Assembly (NCBI GenBank): GCA_032207245.1
Contig: CM063503.1
Location: 64,610,066-64,674,065 of the forward strand
DNA length: 64,000 nucleotides
Direction: 5' to 3'
Origin: Pardosa pseudoannulata
Lineage: Eukaryota; Arthropoda; Arachnida; Araneae; Lycosidae
Part shown: positions 10,325 through 23,766 of the stretch, piece by piece
How the letters are laid out: each line of letters begins with the position of its first letter
Position numbering within the stretch: the stretch's first letter is position 1
The notes under the pieces: generated by a model
Databases searched by the model: none
Seen by the model: only the letters and a program-made list of their open reading frames with translations
Told to the model about the DNA's origin: nothing
Position numbers and translations under genes: made by a program

Positions 10325-13300
10325 AGTTAGAGAGCTGCTGTCCATCTTTGAAATTTAAGCTTTGAGATGTCACAATCAAAATTTATTCTGACATAAATTT
10401 TGTCAAATGCTATTGAAGATGTAAATTGTCCAAGTGTTAATTTTAAAAAATGTTAAATTTCTTTTTTTTTTGTTTATTGAATTATTGAACAGAGTTTGTT
10501 TAATTTGTTTTAAGTGTTTCTACAGAGCTGTTTTTATGTAAATTGAATTAATACTTTAGTTGCATTGAAAAAAATTTTATATATTAAGCATCATTTTGTA
10601 CATGAAATATTTAGATTTGTTGTTTTTATCCTGTTTCTCATCCCCCATTTATTAACCATAGATATCTATTTACCTACTGTGATCAAAATTTAGTTGATAT
10701 TTTCATACATATAGTTTTATTTTAAATTCACTGGAAATTTGTTCTTCATGTTTTATACAAGGATGAAATTTTGAAGTTTTAACATACTGTTGTGAAATCT
10801 TGTTAGTCTCTGAGTTATCAACATTGTGTCTAAATAATTTAAATAGTCATTTTTTTTTATTGATAGCTTTCTAACTGAAAACAGGTTGTGTATTAAATCT
10901 AGTCCTTCCATTTGACTGGAGTTGTTGATTTTTTGCATGTGATAGAACACTGTGATGCATGATTTGTTTTTAAATTTATTATTGGGTTATGTATAGAGAA
11001 AATGAAGTCCTCAATTTTTACATATTTTAAAAGATAAAGTATCCAAAACACACTTTTTGATTGTAGTTTATTTTGTTACTCTAAGATTGGAATAATATCC
11101 TGCATTTAGTTGTATTTCAATAGAGTTAAATTATAATAATAAAATAATCACAATTGTTAATGCTATTACAAATTTAAAGTTGTAAATTAAAGAATTTTTT
11201 TTAATGCTTAAATTTGTACAGGCTCTTAGTGTTTTGGATTTATCATATAGTTCCTGTGATATAGAGAATTAGCATTTTCTGAATTTTTAGACTAGGTATT
11301 TGAACTGAGTTCTTCTTCCCTTTAATGTTATAATTTTTTAAAAAGAGTGATTTAATGCATCCATGCAACTACTTCCTCCTGATGTCAGTTTTACACTTAT
11401 AAGTGTGAATTTACTATTTAAGTATCATTTGTGAGTTTACTGTTTTATATTGATCTTTGTGTTGTAAAATTTTCTTATATAATTTTTACTGTGAGTTTCA
11501 ATCTGAAGGAGAGTTTTCAATTCGTTGTACTGTTTGTGTATGCCTCATTTGTAAATAACTAGAGGTAATTTAGTATAAACCTAAGCTTTTGAATTGCATT
11601 GTAATTTTTATGTGCCTAAATTACTGTATATTATATATCACAAAAATATAGAAAACCGAATTATATAAGTTATATATTATGGAGAATAGACCCAAGTAAA
11701 ACATTTCATGCATTACCGTATTGTATAAATATTCCTTACATTTTTTTAATCCTTTGTCTTTAGAAAACTTATATTTTGAGTTCATAATATTTTTAGATTT
11801 TGTTATAGCATGTTTAACATATATATATAACTAAAAATTTGTTGCTAATTATCAGTGTCAAATATGTTATAGAAGTTGTATGTTTTATTTACTTTATACC
11901 TTTACTTATAATTAATGTACTTGTTTTGCAGACACCTTATCTTGCATATTTACTGATTATACCATAATTGTAATCAAAGTATTATTTTTTGATAGAGGAT
12001 TTAATTTGGTATATATGTATCAAATATTGATGATAATCTATGAAAAATTGAATAAAAAACTTGTTAATTAAAATTTACTCTTTTAGTCCTTTGGTTGATA
12101 ACTGTATAAAATATGTGAAATAGCAGCTTTATTCAGCATACATATTTAAATAAAATATGCTTAATGTTGGTATTTTTAAAAGTCTAAGGCAAGGGAATTA
12201 AAAAAAAAATATGTGCCAGTATAGTATGTTAAAATTATGTGTTGTTAAAAAGTTATTTTTAATTCATTGATAATCTTATTGTATATTACTCCTGGGGGAA
12301 AATATCTTGAGAAAAGTATGAAAACCAGTTCTCGGAAGTCTAACATTTTCTAGATTTTGGATTTGTAAATTTTCAAATATGATTCTGCTTTTTTGCACCT
12401 AATTCTTAATTCTTTAAGTATGTTGTAAAAGACTAAACAACATATTGATGTGGAAAAAAATTACAGCTTTGTATTTTTTAAAGTTGACTGCTTTCTGTAT
12501 TGGATATTTTTAGCTAATATATTCCATTTTATAAGTATTATATTTCAATAAGTTGAAAAAAGAGAAATAAAATACACAAGTTTTAGTGTATTATCAGTAT
12601 TTACTTACCTTCGCAATATAATAATGCATTTATGAAGAATTTGGATTGTGTATTTAAGAATGCTTTGTTTTCTGAATACATAAAATGTTGTACTTGTGAT
12701 AATTTGTGTTTGTATTGAATGAAATTAACAATAATTCTAAAAGGATGTTTTTTGGTTATGTTTATTATTCAGTATCCATTAATACAATTTCTGAAACGTG
12801 GAACTCTCTTACACTATTTGCTTTGTTGTCTTTGTCTATTTCTGTTGTATGTAACTCTTTCTTGAAGTTCAGTAGAATTCAAAATAAAGTTCATTATACT
12901 AGATTAGCATACGTGTATGAATTTTCTGTAACACATTTAGTCACATCCTTTAAAAAGGAAATTTTAAATCTAAAGGTGTTTTGTACCTATGCAATCTCTA
13001 GCCCTCTTGTAATTTTGGGAATGAACAAGTTTCTTCTGTTAGGTGGAAGAAAAAAAATAGAAACAGTACTAGAAGGAGGATTTTACATAAAAGAATTTGG
13101 ACTCTATAACTAAGCACACCAACTGGTTTCAGTTAAATCTTTGTTATGAGAAGTTAGTCTTTCTCATAATTCATTATACAATAAATATATACTAAAAATC
13201 CACTGCATAATATACAAAGAAAATTTGTTAAAACAAAAACCCCATTACTAGAAAAATATTACTTGGAGAATAATGGGAATAAATATTTTAAATTCTTGCT

Positions 13301-16026
13301 TTTGTTGTAGTTGTGATCATAACTTATTTTACAATCCCTTAAGTTCCATGATTACATTTTATACTTTACAAACTAAGTTTTTTTTTGAATAATAATAAAA
13401 AAAAAAAAATTGGGATGGAAACAAAAATTGCTGAAGTTTCTGATAATCTCAGCATTAATTTTTTTTTACAATATTATAATTCTTCCCTTACAGTTCATTA
13501 TATTCTGTTAATTGGGATTTTTTATTTCATTAATATTTTTTAGTAATGTGAAGCTTTTCAAAAACTATTAATCGTAGATATATATTAAATAAAAAATTAA
13601 AAGGCAAATTTTTTCTTTGATTAAAGAAATCTGATTAAATGCACCTCATAATTTACTTTAAAAAAATCATGTGATAACTGGGATCACACTTGTTCTGAAA
13701 TCATTGAAAAGTAAATATATTCTGAAATTTCACTGATTTTCAGGACAAATTACCATTATTTCAGGGCATTTAATTTCTGTGGAATTTTAGGACAAGTATG
13801 ATCCTTGTAGTATTTTTATCTAAAGGGGTAATTATCCATTAGGGAAATCTGTATGTCACAAAAGTAGTCATATCTTTTGCTTAGTAATATATATTTTTTG
13901 AAAAATATTCAGCATTAAATATCCTTTTTGCAGTGTGTAGAATCTTATGCCAAATAATTTTAATTTCATTGTAAACATTTTTGTCAAGAAGTACTGCTAA
14001 AAATATGGAGATAGGTGTCTGCTCTTAGTGAGTGTTATTGGTTAAATTAAATTTTTTAGTACAACTTTTTTAAAGAATTGTTTAAAACTGCATATTTTTC
14101 TTTGTTATTTGAGATGTTCATTGCCATTTTTACCTCAGTTTAGTTTGCTGTGCTGAACTGTATTTCTACATTTTTCTTATTTATTTATTTATTTTGTGGT
14201 GCATTTGACTTCACATTCTCATTATAAATGTGCTTCAAATATATTTAATGAAATCTCTAGCTCAGTGTTTTGAGCTATTCAAACAGTTTATTATTTCCCG
14301 GTTTCAGAAATTTGCATTTTCTGCTTTACTTTTAAAGAAACAAGCTTCTTTTACCTTAGATTTTAAGTTGCTTTGTCTGTGTTGTGCTTTTTTTTAAAAC
14401 TTGTTTTTATGATTTGCATGTAACTACAAAGAGAAAAAAAAAAAAAGATTGTACATAAAATAATGAAAAGGAAATAGATTATGGAAATTCAAGTAATTGC
14501 TGATATTAGTGTTCAATCTAGGATGAACAGTGTAAAGAATTTCAAAATGTAAAGTTATGGTGTTCAAATTCATTTGCTTATACTATAATTCAGCATATTA
14601 ATGCTAAACAATGAGATTATATTAAAGTTATATATGAATTGTTTAATTATAAAAAGATATAAACACATACTTTTGGGAAAAAATGTATTTGATATTGTAG
14701 GATATTAAATTTACATGATTGTGCACATAGATGGGCTGCCCCACTCAAAAAGGATATACTTAGTCATATATGAGATTAGATTTATGTATACAAAAGTTTA
14801 TTGATAAACCATATACATGATATATAAATTTTGAAAATTAAAGTTATAAAAATTAAGCTATTAATATTTATTTTCTTAATAGATAATTTTCATGTTATAA
14901 ACATCTTAAATTAATTATTTTATTAGTGTCTGTTGAAGGAGGGGGAAAATGGCCTTAAACTTTGTTGTTACTGAGAAAATAATTATGAATTATAAAAATC
15001 TGGAATCATAGTGATAAATTATGAATTATTTAAAAAATCCTAAGTAAAAGGTATTTTTATTTTAGTTAAGATAAAAAATGTGACTGCTACTAGGAATATT
15101 ATTTTAGATGGAATTTCTGTGTAATTTAACAATAATTAATCTTAGTGGTTGACTGGTAAAACCTAATTAATAATATATACAATATGTTGTTTATTTTGTC
15201 ATTAATTTAATGATTATCAGCAACTTGCAAAATACAGTATTTTATGGAGAATGTCTTTGTATTTAGAAAAAAAGAACCTTAATCAAAACTAATGGTTGAA
15301 ATTAGTCAATTAAATAGAAATAATTATAAAAAGCTTAATTGGTAATAACTCTTTTTAACTAAAAAAGTTTGTATATATACTGTTGGTAAAACTGATTGTA
15401 TAGATTCAGTTTAGTTTTTTTTTTTTTTTTTAATTCTATGTTATGTATTAAAAATATATCCTTTGTATGATTGGAATTATTTAGAAAAAATTATCTTGCT
15501 CTGCAAAGTAGTTCATTATTCTGTGATATAACTTTTTCTTATTAAATTCTGAATGAATGTTATAACATGCCTTTAAGTTGTTAATGATAGGAAAATATAT
15601 TGTTTACACATTCCTCTTATCATTTGCATATTGGATAAGTTGTTTATTCAGATTCTTAATTTAGCTTTGATGATAAGTGGTTTGATGTGGGGTTGCTGAG
15701 TGACTGTTGAACCTAAAGATAATTTTGATGTAGTCAGGGAAAGGTAAAGTAAACCTTTGGAATATTTTAAATAAACTGTATTAATCTGTTTCCTTTTCTT
15801 TGTATTATCTTTAATTTTTGATTATATGTGTCTGTACATTTCTGTTGTGCATATAAATGTACCTTGTGTAATTATGTCTTGAAGTCGGTTTCTGATTGAA
15901 ACTGTAATTTTTGTTCCAATCTTTTTATATCATTTCAGTTATTGTCATGCTAAGAAAAGAACTTTGTAATGTGAGAAAATGGGTTCTCAACTTTTTCTTA
16001 TAAATATATATATATGTATATATATA

Positions 16027-16030
<4 letters not shown>
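10325..16030. other. Possible 3' UTR followed by AT-rich intergenic sequence
   Basis: Poly(A)-signal-like AATAAA motifs occur often, for example near 12,050 (GAATAAAAAAC), which would give a 3' UTR of about 1.7 kb. A 135-codon ORF at 12706-13113 is long for this composition but hydrophobic and T-rich, with no recognisable domain, so I do not call it a gene. I see no transposon or RNA gene in this stretch. Confidence 0.4.

Positions 16031-16094
<64 letters not shown>
16031..16094. repeat. (TA)n microsatellite
   Basis: Uninterrupted TA dinucleotides for about 64 bp, preceded by shorter TATATG/TATACC blocks from about 16,001. Confidence 0.97.
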
Positions 16095-16099
<5 letters not shown>

Positions 16100-17180
16100 T
16101 TATATGTAGATATAGGAACTTTTAAATTTGAATGAAACCTCTTGTTTTTTCAAATTATTTCTTGCATCAGTGCATAACATCTTATGTTAAACATTTACAT
16201 TATTTATGTGTTTGAAGATATGACTTCTAACTTGTTAATATATCTTTATAGCTTTAACATCATCAGCTCTCTTTGGAATTTCCATTTGTTTTTGTAATTC
16301 AAATTGTGTTAAAATTTTATTTTTTGCTTAAGAAGTTAACATTTTTCTTTGTTATCTGTGCCCATTATACTACAAAGTTTTCCGTTGTAGGTAATAACTC
16401 AATAAAAGAAGCGATGTATTGAATGTGCGTACAGTATTAATTTTTTTTTCATGTATTACTAAGGGTAACAAAGAAGTTGTGGCTTTTGTCTTTGAATCGC
16501 ACCCTTTTTTCTTTTTAAAATTAAACTGGTATTTAAATTCAAATAATCTTGTTCTGTTTACTAATTTATTTTACTTTTAATTTTAAGTTTAGTTGCCTGT
16601 GATTGCATAGGGTGACAGATGTTATGCTTTTGGCTTTGAATAACCAATATTAAAGAAAAATATTATTAAAGTTAGTTGGTTGTGATTACATAGGATTATT
16701 GAAGAAAAAGCAAGATATCACTGAGAAGTATTTTTTTAAAGAGACAGCATTAATGTTAGAATTTATGAATGCAGTCATTTATCCATGGAATATTTGTAAA
16801 TTTAGTGAACGTTGTTTAAAGGATACGATATGATATTTTGAGTATAGGATTTAATTGATTGGTAAGAAACTGTATGATATACTAAGTTTCTTACACTATT
16901 CTGAGATCGAGGTTTATTGTTTTTGTGTACATGTGTGTGTGTCTGTAATTTTGTGCTTAATGATGATCAATACTGAATATATTTGTTTGTACTTTTGATG
17001 GCGGCATACATTTTTTACAGTTTGCTTCTTTGAATCTAACGCAATGTAATAAAAGCATGCATTGAGGGCAATGTAATAAACATGATACAATGACGATCAT
17101 GCAAACAAGTTAAATGAAAATTATCGGGAAATAGCTAATATTGTCTAGAGCTAAAGTGATAGTGAAATATCGCATGAATG
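16095..17180. other. Intergenic AT-rich sequence, nothing recognised
   Basis: No ORF, repeat or RNA signal that I can support. Confidence 0.5.
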
Positions 17181-17328
17181 TTACTAATGCATCGTTGGTC
17201 AGCAACATGATAGCTGGTTAATTAGGGGTAAAGGTAATATTAAAAATAAAGTTTTAAAAGTTAAAATATTTCAAACTTAAATATTATCTTACTTCATATC
17301 ACGTTGCTGACTAAACAAGCATTAATGA
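17181..17328. repeat. Fold-back (imperfect inverted repeat), 31-bp arms
   Basis: 17181-17211 and the reverse complement of 17298-17328 share GTCAGCAAC-x-TGAT and TAATGC blocks with roughly 25 of 31 positions equal. Weaker similarity extends outward to about 17,170 and 17,340. The spacer is 86 bp. It may be a short MITE remnant; I found no target duplication. Confidence 0.6.
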
Positions 17329-17463
17329 CAGTAATGCTATTGATGGATTTTTATTCATATTGTATCATGTTATATTAAATCTCATTTATCAAAATTCTAA
17401 TCGGTTGGTTACTAATTGCGTAATTCAGGTCGAAGTTCCAGTCCATTTAATCATTTGAAGTTT

Positions 17464-17564
17464 TATATATATATATTTGTATATATGTATATATATGTGT
17501 ATATATATATGCATATATATACATATATATTTATATGCAAGTAAATATACATATATACATATAC

Positions 17565-17654
<90 letters not shown>
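17464..17654. repeat. (TA)n microsatellite with TATG/TACA interruptions
   Basis: Interrupted TATATG and TACATA blocks at 17,464-17,572 lead into about 80 bp of pure TA. ORFs on both strands here are repeat artefacts. Confidence 0.95.
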
Positions 17655-19042
17655 TGATATATAAACTTGGCAGATTTTTATCCAAACTTCTTCTCAAATT
17701 TGATTTAAATCTTTGCTAATTTTTTTTTATAATCCCCTGATATAGCTTTATTAGAATATGTCTTCAAAAATCAAAATTCTGAGTCATTTAGTTCGGATAT
17801 GCTGGTATATGCAGTTTCGATGTTGTATAATAAACGATAAATTGCTTAAATTTTTATCACATGGACTGTTGTACGTGTAAAATAACAATTCCCTTTTAAA
17901 CCGATGTGATGAAAAGAGTAGTGTGAGCCTTTTCTGATTTGAAGTTACGCTTTAGAGTGTAAAGATTCCTTGGTAGCAAATAATGAACTTCTTCAGTAGT
18001 TCTACTCTTTGAATGGAGAATTCTCATTAACACTAGAATTACGGAAGGGATTATTTTGAATCCTGCTGGACATTTCTTTTCTAGCATAAAGTTTTTGATT
18101 TTTTAAATAGAGTCTTTATATAACGGAGGCTTAAGATCTTCCAAAAAAGTTCGTCATGTAAAAAATTCGTTAAATAGAAATTTTAGAAAATTCTTTGGAA
18201 CATTTCTTGAAATTTTTTTAGAGAAATTAATTATAGAATTATATTTTGTGAAATGTAAAACATTTGCATAAAGAGTGTTGTATGACAGGAATTTATATGC
18301 ACCATACATTCAGAGAATGGGAAATTTTCCCAGAATTTATGGACAAATTTCTGCTATCGATCCATGATAGAGAAAAAAAATCATTAAATGGAAATTTCAT
18401 TTCATGTAAAACAGCTTCTGTATTCAAGGTTTCTCAGAAATATTGGAAAATTCTCTAACATCTATTTAGTGAAATTTTCTAATTTCTTCAAATAAAAGTT
18501 GTCTATACAAAAAGACTCAGATGAATTTTTTCTTTCTTATTTTATTTAATTCAATGGGCTTTACTTATGATTTAAATATTAATTATTTGGGCACAAGTGA
18601 GACAATGCTTACGGTTGATTGTCTTAGAAAATCTAATTCAAAGATATTTTAATAACTAACAAATCTTTTTCTGGTTATAGAGAAGTTTATAAAAGCCATT
18701 GAAGCCTGAAAATGTATGCATTTTTATTTGCAATCATTAGCTTCACTATAATCGCTCTAGTGTGCAAATTCACATGAGTAGGCCTCCTTTTTAATGTCTA
18801 TAATATCGCTTAATTGTAGTAAAATTGTACACGTTTAATGGATTATTTTCTTAAGACCTTGCAATGCAATCATTGCGATGTCCTGTATATTGAACAATAA
18901 ATATAGAAGCTTAGATTATGTAGATTTTATATTTTTTTTTTAGCATGTGCAAAATGCAGATATATAGGTGGCTTTCTAACTCAGGCTTCCTATTGGATTT
19001 TCGCTGTCATAACAGGAACGCTGTAATGCAGGTGTTAATGAA
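17655..19042. other. Intergenic AT-rich sequence, nothing recognised
   Basis: Short ORFs at 17896-18087 (-) and 18264-18458 (+) have no recognisable features. Confidence 0.45.
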
Positions 19043-19213
19043 GCACTGGATAATTATTGCTAAGTAGCTGTCTTGTTTATCCAAATAAGCCTATACTAAC
19101 ATCCTTCGGTGCACTGACACAGTGACACTGCATCATGGATAATTTTCTAGTATGTCAATGTAATAACTTGTATGGATAGACAAAACAGCTACTCAGCAAT
19201 AAGTATCCAGTGC
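19043..19213. mobile_element. Small fold-back element (MITE-like), 41-bp inverted arms
   Basis: Left arm 19043-19083 begins GCACTGGATAATTATTGCT. The reverse complement of right arm 19173-19213 begins GCACTGGATACTTATTGCT. Over 41 bp only about four positions differ. The spacer is 89 bp. The near-identity of the arms argues for a young hairpin-type MITE or a structured transcript. No convincing target duplication was seen, so the family is unknown. Confidence 0.7.
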
Positions 19214-21719
19214 ATGGTCGGCTAAAGTGTATATTTTGATTCTCCTCAAGTTAAAACTTGAGAGAACTGCTCTTTTCTTTATTTCTCTCCTTTCTTAGTA
19301 TTAGGAAACATTGTAGAAAAATCGCCTTGAATATTGCAAGAAATTTTTATGATTTGAATATCTTCAGTGTTTAATTTAATTTCAAATAACTGTCTCCTTA
19401 AACTGGCTTGTAATCATTTATTTATTTATTTATTTTTTAAGTGAAATGATTTTGAAACATTTTTGGTAGCTGCAATATATTTACTTTATTTCTCGAGATT
19501 GAATATTTTTGTATACAAGTTGTACACGCTCTTTGTTGTAGTTGTTATGCACTGATGCTTGCATTAGATGCAAGGTTTATTTCAATTTAACATATGTGTT
19601 AAAATTACTTCTCATATACATATTATATGAAGTGTTTGAATACTTTAAGTGCAGTCTGTATATAGTAGAATCTGTTTAATCTGAACAGAAAATGAAAAAC
19701 TTTTAATATTAAGTACCATGTACTGTTATAACCATATTGTAATTTATCTAATGTGATACAAATGCAGTTAGCTGGCCTACTTACTTATTTCAAAGGTTAA
19801 TAATATTTGTCAGCGTTGTTTGGTATAATACATAATCTAGTGGAAATGTAAGTTCCTTTTACCTACATTTCAGATAGTGGTTTTATAAAGGAAATATACT
19901 GTCAGTTGATTTCCTTCTACAGCTTAAGAAAAAGAAACAAAAATGCTGCTACGAAATATCCAAATATGTGCTTAAAATAACTTTAATTAAAGATAACACG
20001 TGTGTAGGAGTTAGAAAAGTAATATAAATAAAAAAAGGGCCTCAAATTATCCAGGTTCTACTATGTGCATAATATTTGTGTCAGGTTGTTTCAGATGTAA
20101 ATTTATCATATTAGAGAAATAAAACGGCGAATTTCGAAGATGAATCCGGGAATTATGAATATAGGAATTTTTAGACATTCAGCTAAGATATCAGTTATTT
20201 TAAAAACAACTTTAAGGAAATTAGAGTTGTCATTTAGTTTTCTGTATAATTTTCTGTAATTAATATAATATATTGTTCACATTTATTTTATTGGTGATTT
20301 ATTACAGAGCTTCAGGAGATATTGTTTGTCTAAAATTATTTAAAATAAAAGTTATGACTGATATTGTGTTTTTCTCTTTTTTGCTTTTAATATTTTCATT
20401 TCAGATATTCATGTTGCACTTTAATTTTGGGAGGGGAATGTGCACAGCACAATTTTTATTGAATATGAAATAGCTTTTTAAACCATATTGCTTTGAGATA
20501 TCAAGATCTGGTTGTTTTTATATTAAGCCTTTCAAGGCCCATGGCCTAAATTTTTTTTTTTTTTTTGGGGGGGGGGGAAGAATCAACTAGGATTCTATTT
20601 TTATGTGTGAAAAATAGAAAAGAAAAAAAAGCAAATTACAGTTATTGCCTGTGTTGGAATAAACATAGAGCACACCAGAAAAGGTAAAATAATAAATAAA
20701 ATAACAATAAATGTTGTTGAAAACTAAGTCTTAAAATTTTATCAATAAAAAATATTTAATGTACAACAATAAATTTTAGTTTTTTCTAGAAAAGTTTCAG
20801 TAGCTTGTTAATAAGTTTAAAAGAATTGAAATTTATTTTATTTAATGACTAGTAATAAGTATGGATAAACTTTATTTAAAACTTCTGTGTTAATTATCAA
20901 TTATTTCATCATAATATAAAGCATTTTGTTCGAGATGTAAAACAACTAAAGAATTTAATTTTGATTGACTCAGTGTCGTAAATAATTTTTTACTCGTTTT
21001 AATAGTAAGAGTACTCTTTCACCAGATGCATTTGATATAGGCAAAGTTAAATATATTCATAATAATATTTCTATATTTGGAGATGTTGATTCTATTTTTG
21101 TGCTCTTTATAAAATTGCGGCATACCTCAGATGACAACGTTAAATTTTAGCTTTTGCAAATTAATTTGAATTGAGACAATTCCTTGTCCAATGTTTTAGT
21201 ATCAGTGTTGTCCCTTGCTTGTAATTATAAAAATGCAATCTAGTTTTGTTTATTTTATACATTTGTGCAACAAAAAAAGTGAGCTATCTTATTTACAAAT
21301 CTTTCCTAAATAGCTGTTTGGCTGGGCCTTAGACATTTGTTTATGCCAATAGTTCTCAAATTTTTATCCCATGGAACCCCTTAATAAATATTACTTAAAG
21401 AGTAACTAAGACCTATTATTTATTACTTATCAAACATAAGCATAAAAATTAAATTATGTAAAGCAGCATAAAAATGTTCCTTGGTTTGTTTTAGATATAT
21501 ATTAGATTAAAAATTTGCAAAAGTTAAAAAAAATTTATTTACAACATCATAAATTTTTAATAAAAGAGTGTATCCAGATTTTTTTTTAAATTTTAAGAAT
21601 CAAGTACGTCGACAAAATATCGATTTAATATGAAGGAAAAAGTTAAATGGCTATCGAAAATTTAAAAAAAAATCGATAACGACAAATATAAAATTAATTT
21701 CTGATACAAGAGCCTTCAA
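19214..21719. other. Intergenic AT-rich sequence
   Basis: Holds a T16-G11 homopolymer junction at about 20,551-20,577 and otherwise nothing I can name. The ORF at 20273-20473 is random AT-rich sequence. Confidence 0.45.
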
Positions 21720-22563
21720 ACATTAAAATTTAGTCCCTTAATTCACTCATCTATTGTTTTTTTTTGGAGCGCTACTGTCTACTGTTTTGCTACACGAGGG
21801 CTAACTGTCTATTGGAGGCTTGTACCAAGGCCATAGGCTAAATATCCAATAAGTAGGATGAAAAATTTCTTATGCAATATCTTTTCTTTAATGAAAACAC
21901 AATAAATATAAAAATGCATGTCTTAAAGAGGGTGAAAATAATTTATTAAGGCCTAATCAATTTAAACAAGAAAATTTAAGTAAAATATGTACAAAAAATT
22001 TAAGATTAAAGTATAAAATTACGCAATGCAGTACAATAAGAGTTTAAAAAATTACGAATAAAAAGTTACACTGTGCAAAAACAAGTTAAAAAGATAATTT
22101 CAAGACTAGGTAAATTATAATAAGAATATTTACAACACAGTGTGAAAAGTTATACAGTTAAAATTAACATTAAAAATTCAGTTAAAATAGGATGGGAGAA
22201 AAGCTCAGCTCAAGTTTTGTGGCTCCATCTATTGGACATCAGGGAAAGTGGGGTATCGTTATGAAGGGATTTCTAATTCATTTCTTCCCAATATTTTATT
22301 CTTTTTTAAAAGACCTCAAAACTTTCAAATTTTCGATTTAAATTTTTTATATATACTTCTGCACATTTTTATATAATTACTTTTGCTATATCTAAAATTA
22401 AACGATAGTTATGGGGAATAAAATTATTTGCATAATTTGTGTCCGTATATAATTTAAACGTAAATTATTTTCTCCGATTATTTATATTTTTAATTTGGGC
22501 GCATGGTATAATAAAATATTTCTAATAGCTCCATGAAACTTAATTAGTACATATAAATTAATT
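21720..22563. repeat. Direct repeat, left copy (interrupted)
   Basis: The block starting CAAACATTAAAATTTAGTCC (about 21,718), and then 22,280-22,563, match 24,361-24,695 with moderate divergence. Shared strings include ACTTTTGCTATATCT, ACGATAGTT and CTAATAGCTCCAT / CCAATAGCTCCAT. The left copy is interrupted between about 21,758 and 22,270 by a SINE fragment and unrelated sequence. Confidence 0.6.
21764..21803 (-). mobile_element. SINE 3'-end fragment
   Basis: On the minus strand it reads TTAGCCCTCGTGTAGCAAAAC...GTAGCGCTCC. This matches the 3' part of the tRNA-derived SINE seen complete at 57861-58027 (TAGCCCTCGTGTTGCAAAG...GTAGCGATCC). Confidence 0.6.
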
Positions 22564-22565
22564 AC

Positions 22566-22689
22566 CCTATATTTCCACGTATTAGGCGACCAGATAAGAT
22601 GAGGTATAAATTTTCAGACAATTTTTACAATTTTAGCATATATCCGCTATAAGGCGACCTCAAAATTCTCAATATTGTAATGCGTAGAT
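22566..22689 (+). mobile_element. pogo/Tigger-like element, 5' remnant
   Basis: The segment contains CGTATTAGGCGACC and CTATAAGGCGACCTC, resembling the CGTATAAGACGACCTC found after the transposase fragment at 24,199. It is cut by the solo LTR at 22690 and appears to resume at 23767. The family assignment rests on the coding fragment downstream. Confidence 0.5.
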
Positions 22690-23762
22690 TGTAACGATCC
22701 GTTACATGACCCTAGCGAAAGAAGAACGGAAGGTGACCTTTCGAAGTAGACAATTACGGTTAGCGGCATGTAGAAACGGGCGGTCCTAACAATAGCTGTT
22801 TGTGTACTAGGTCCCGTCACCAGACCCACGACTCACGCTTAAAGAGACGTAATTGAAAACTGTCCGTGCTCTGGAGCCAGCGCGTCTGAGTCATTGTAAG
22901 GGCTATTGGAGTGAAAAGACTCGGGTAATGATTATTAATCGAGGGACGCTGTAGTGCACATATGGCCCGTTAGCGGTAGCGAAAAAGGAATTTAAGTTGT
23001 TTGGGTCGGTTGATTTAAAGACGACCTTTCGGCCACATCTGGAAACGGATCAGCTGATCCAGGCAGGAAGTGACCGCAAGATTGCGTCATCCTGGTTCTG
23101 GAAGGTTCCTGAAGAATCACGTGAAGGGAACCGGGACCCCTATAAAAGAAGATTGGCTGAGCCAAGAAGGAGGCTTTTTCTTGAGAGTTGCTTTGGGTGC
23201 TGTTTGTTTTGTGGAGCTCGAGAGGAGTCCACTCGTCTCTCCGATATCCGGAGTTTGCTTGTTTTAGAGACCGCCATCGTCTCTGCTTTGCTAAAACGTC
23301 GTCTTTTGACTTTGGGATCTCATTCCCGTTATCTTAATATTTTTTTCTACTTTGTGCATAGAAGTAGGTCGTTGAGAGTGTCCCTTACTCTCATATTTGG
23401 ATCATCTTGCATCCTGAGTTTCCTCAACGAACTCCAGCATGATACGCACTCTGAGCGTTTGAACCTTAGTGTGGAAGCTAACTGTACTGATAGTCAGCCG
23501 GAAGTTATAGTGTCAGCGTTTCGTACCGGCACTAATTAGTGAACTGTTCTAGTGATTTAGAAGAACTAGCTTCATTGTACCCACGCATTGTAATTGTGTT
23601 AATGTTATCTCAGCACGAGATCCCAGAAGATTTAGAATCTACTGAACCTGTACATAGCTGTACATAATTTATTCACCTGAATAAAATATTTAATCAAGAG
23701 TAAACGGTTGTCCAGCCTGTGTCATTGACGGCTTCGCCTACCCCCTACTCCAAGACGTCACA
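22690..23762 (+). mobile_element. Solo LTR (Gypsy-like), 1,073 bp, 4-bp target duplication
   Basis: The segment starts TGTAACG and ends CGTCACA, near-perfect short inverted termini. It is flanked by AGAT on both sides (22686-22689 and 23763-23766). Inside are a TATA box in CCCCTATAAAAG at about 23,138 and a polyadenylation signal in CTGAATAAAAT at about 23,681. GC content is visibly higher than the surroundings. There are no second LTR, primer-binding site or gag-pol sequences beside it, so it is a solo LTR left by LTR-LTR recombination. The 180-codon ORF inside (22997-23539) is not a gene. A 4-bp duplication and TG...CA termini fit Ty3/Gypsy; the superfamily is an inference. Confidence 0.9.
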
Positions 23763-23766
23763 AGAT

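Noticed and set aside
12706..13113. 135-codon ORF (+)
   Set aside because: Hydrophobic T-rich composition typical of AT-rich DNA, no domain, no splice context. Kept only as a remark because its length is somewhat unusual.
17425..17719. ORFs on both strands encoding (IY)n; likewise 33192-33686, 36830-37232, 36935-37135 and 37890-38099
   Set aside because: They are translations of (TA)n and (CA)n microsatellites.
22997..23539. 180-codon ORF (+)
   Set aside because: It lies wholly inside the solo LTR, across the TATA box and leader region, and has no recognisable domain.
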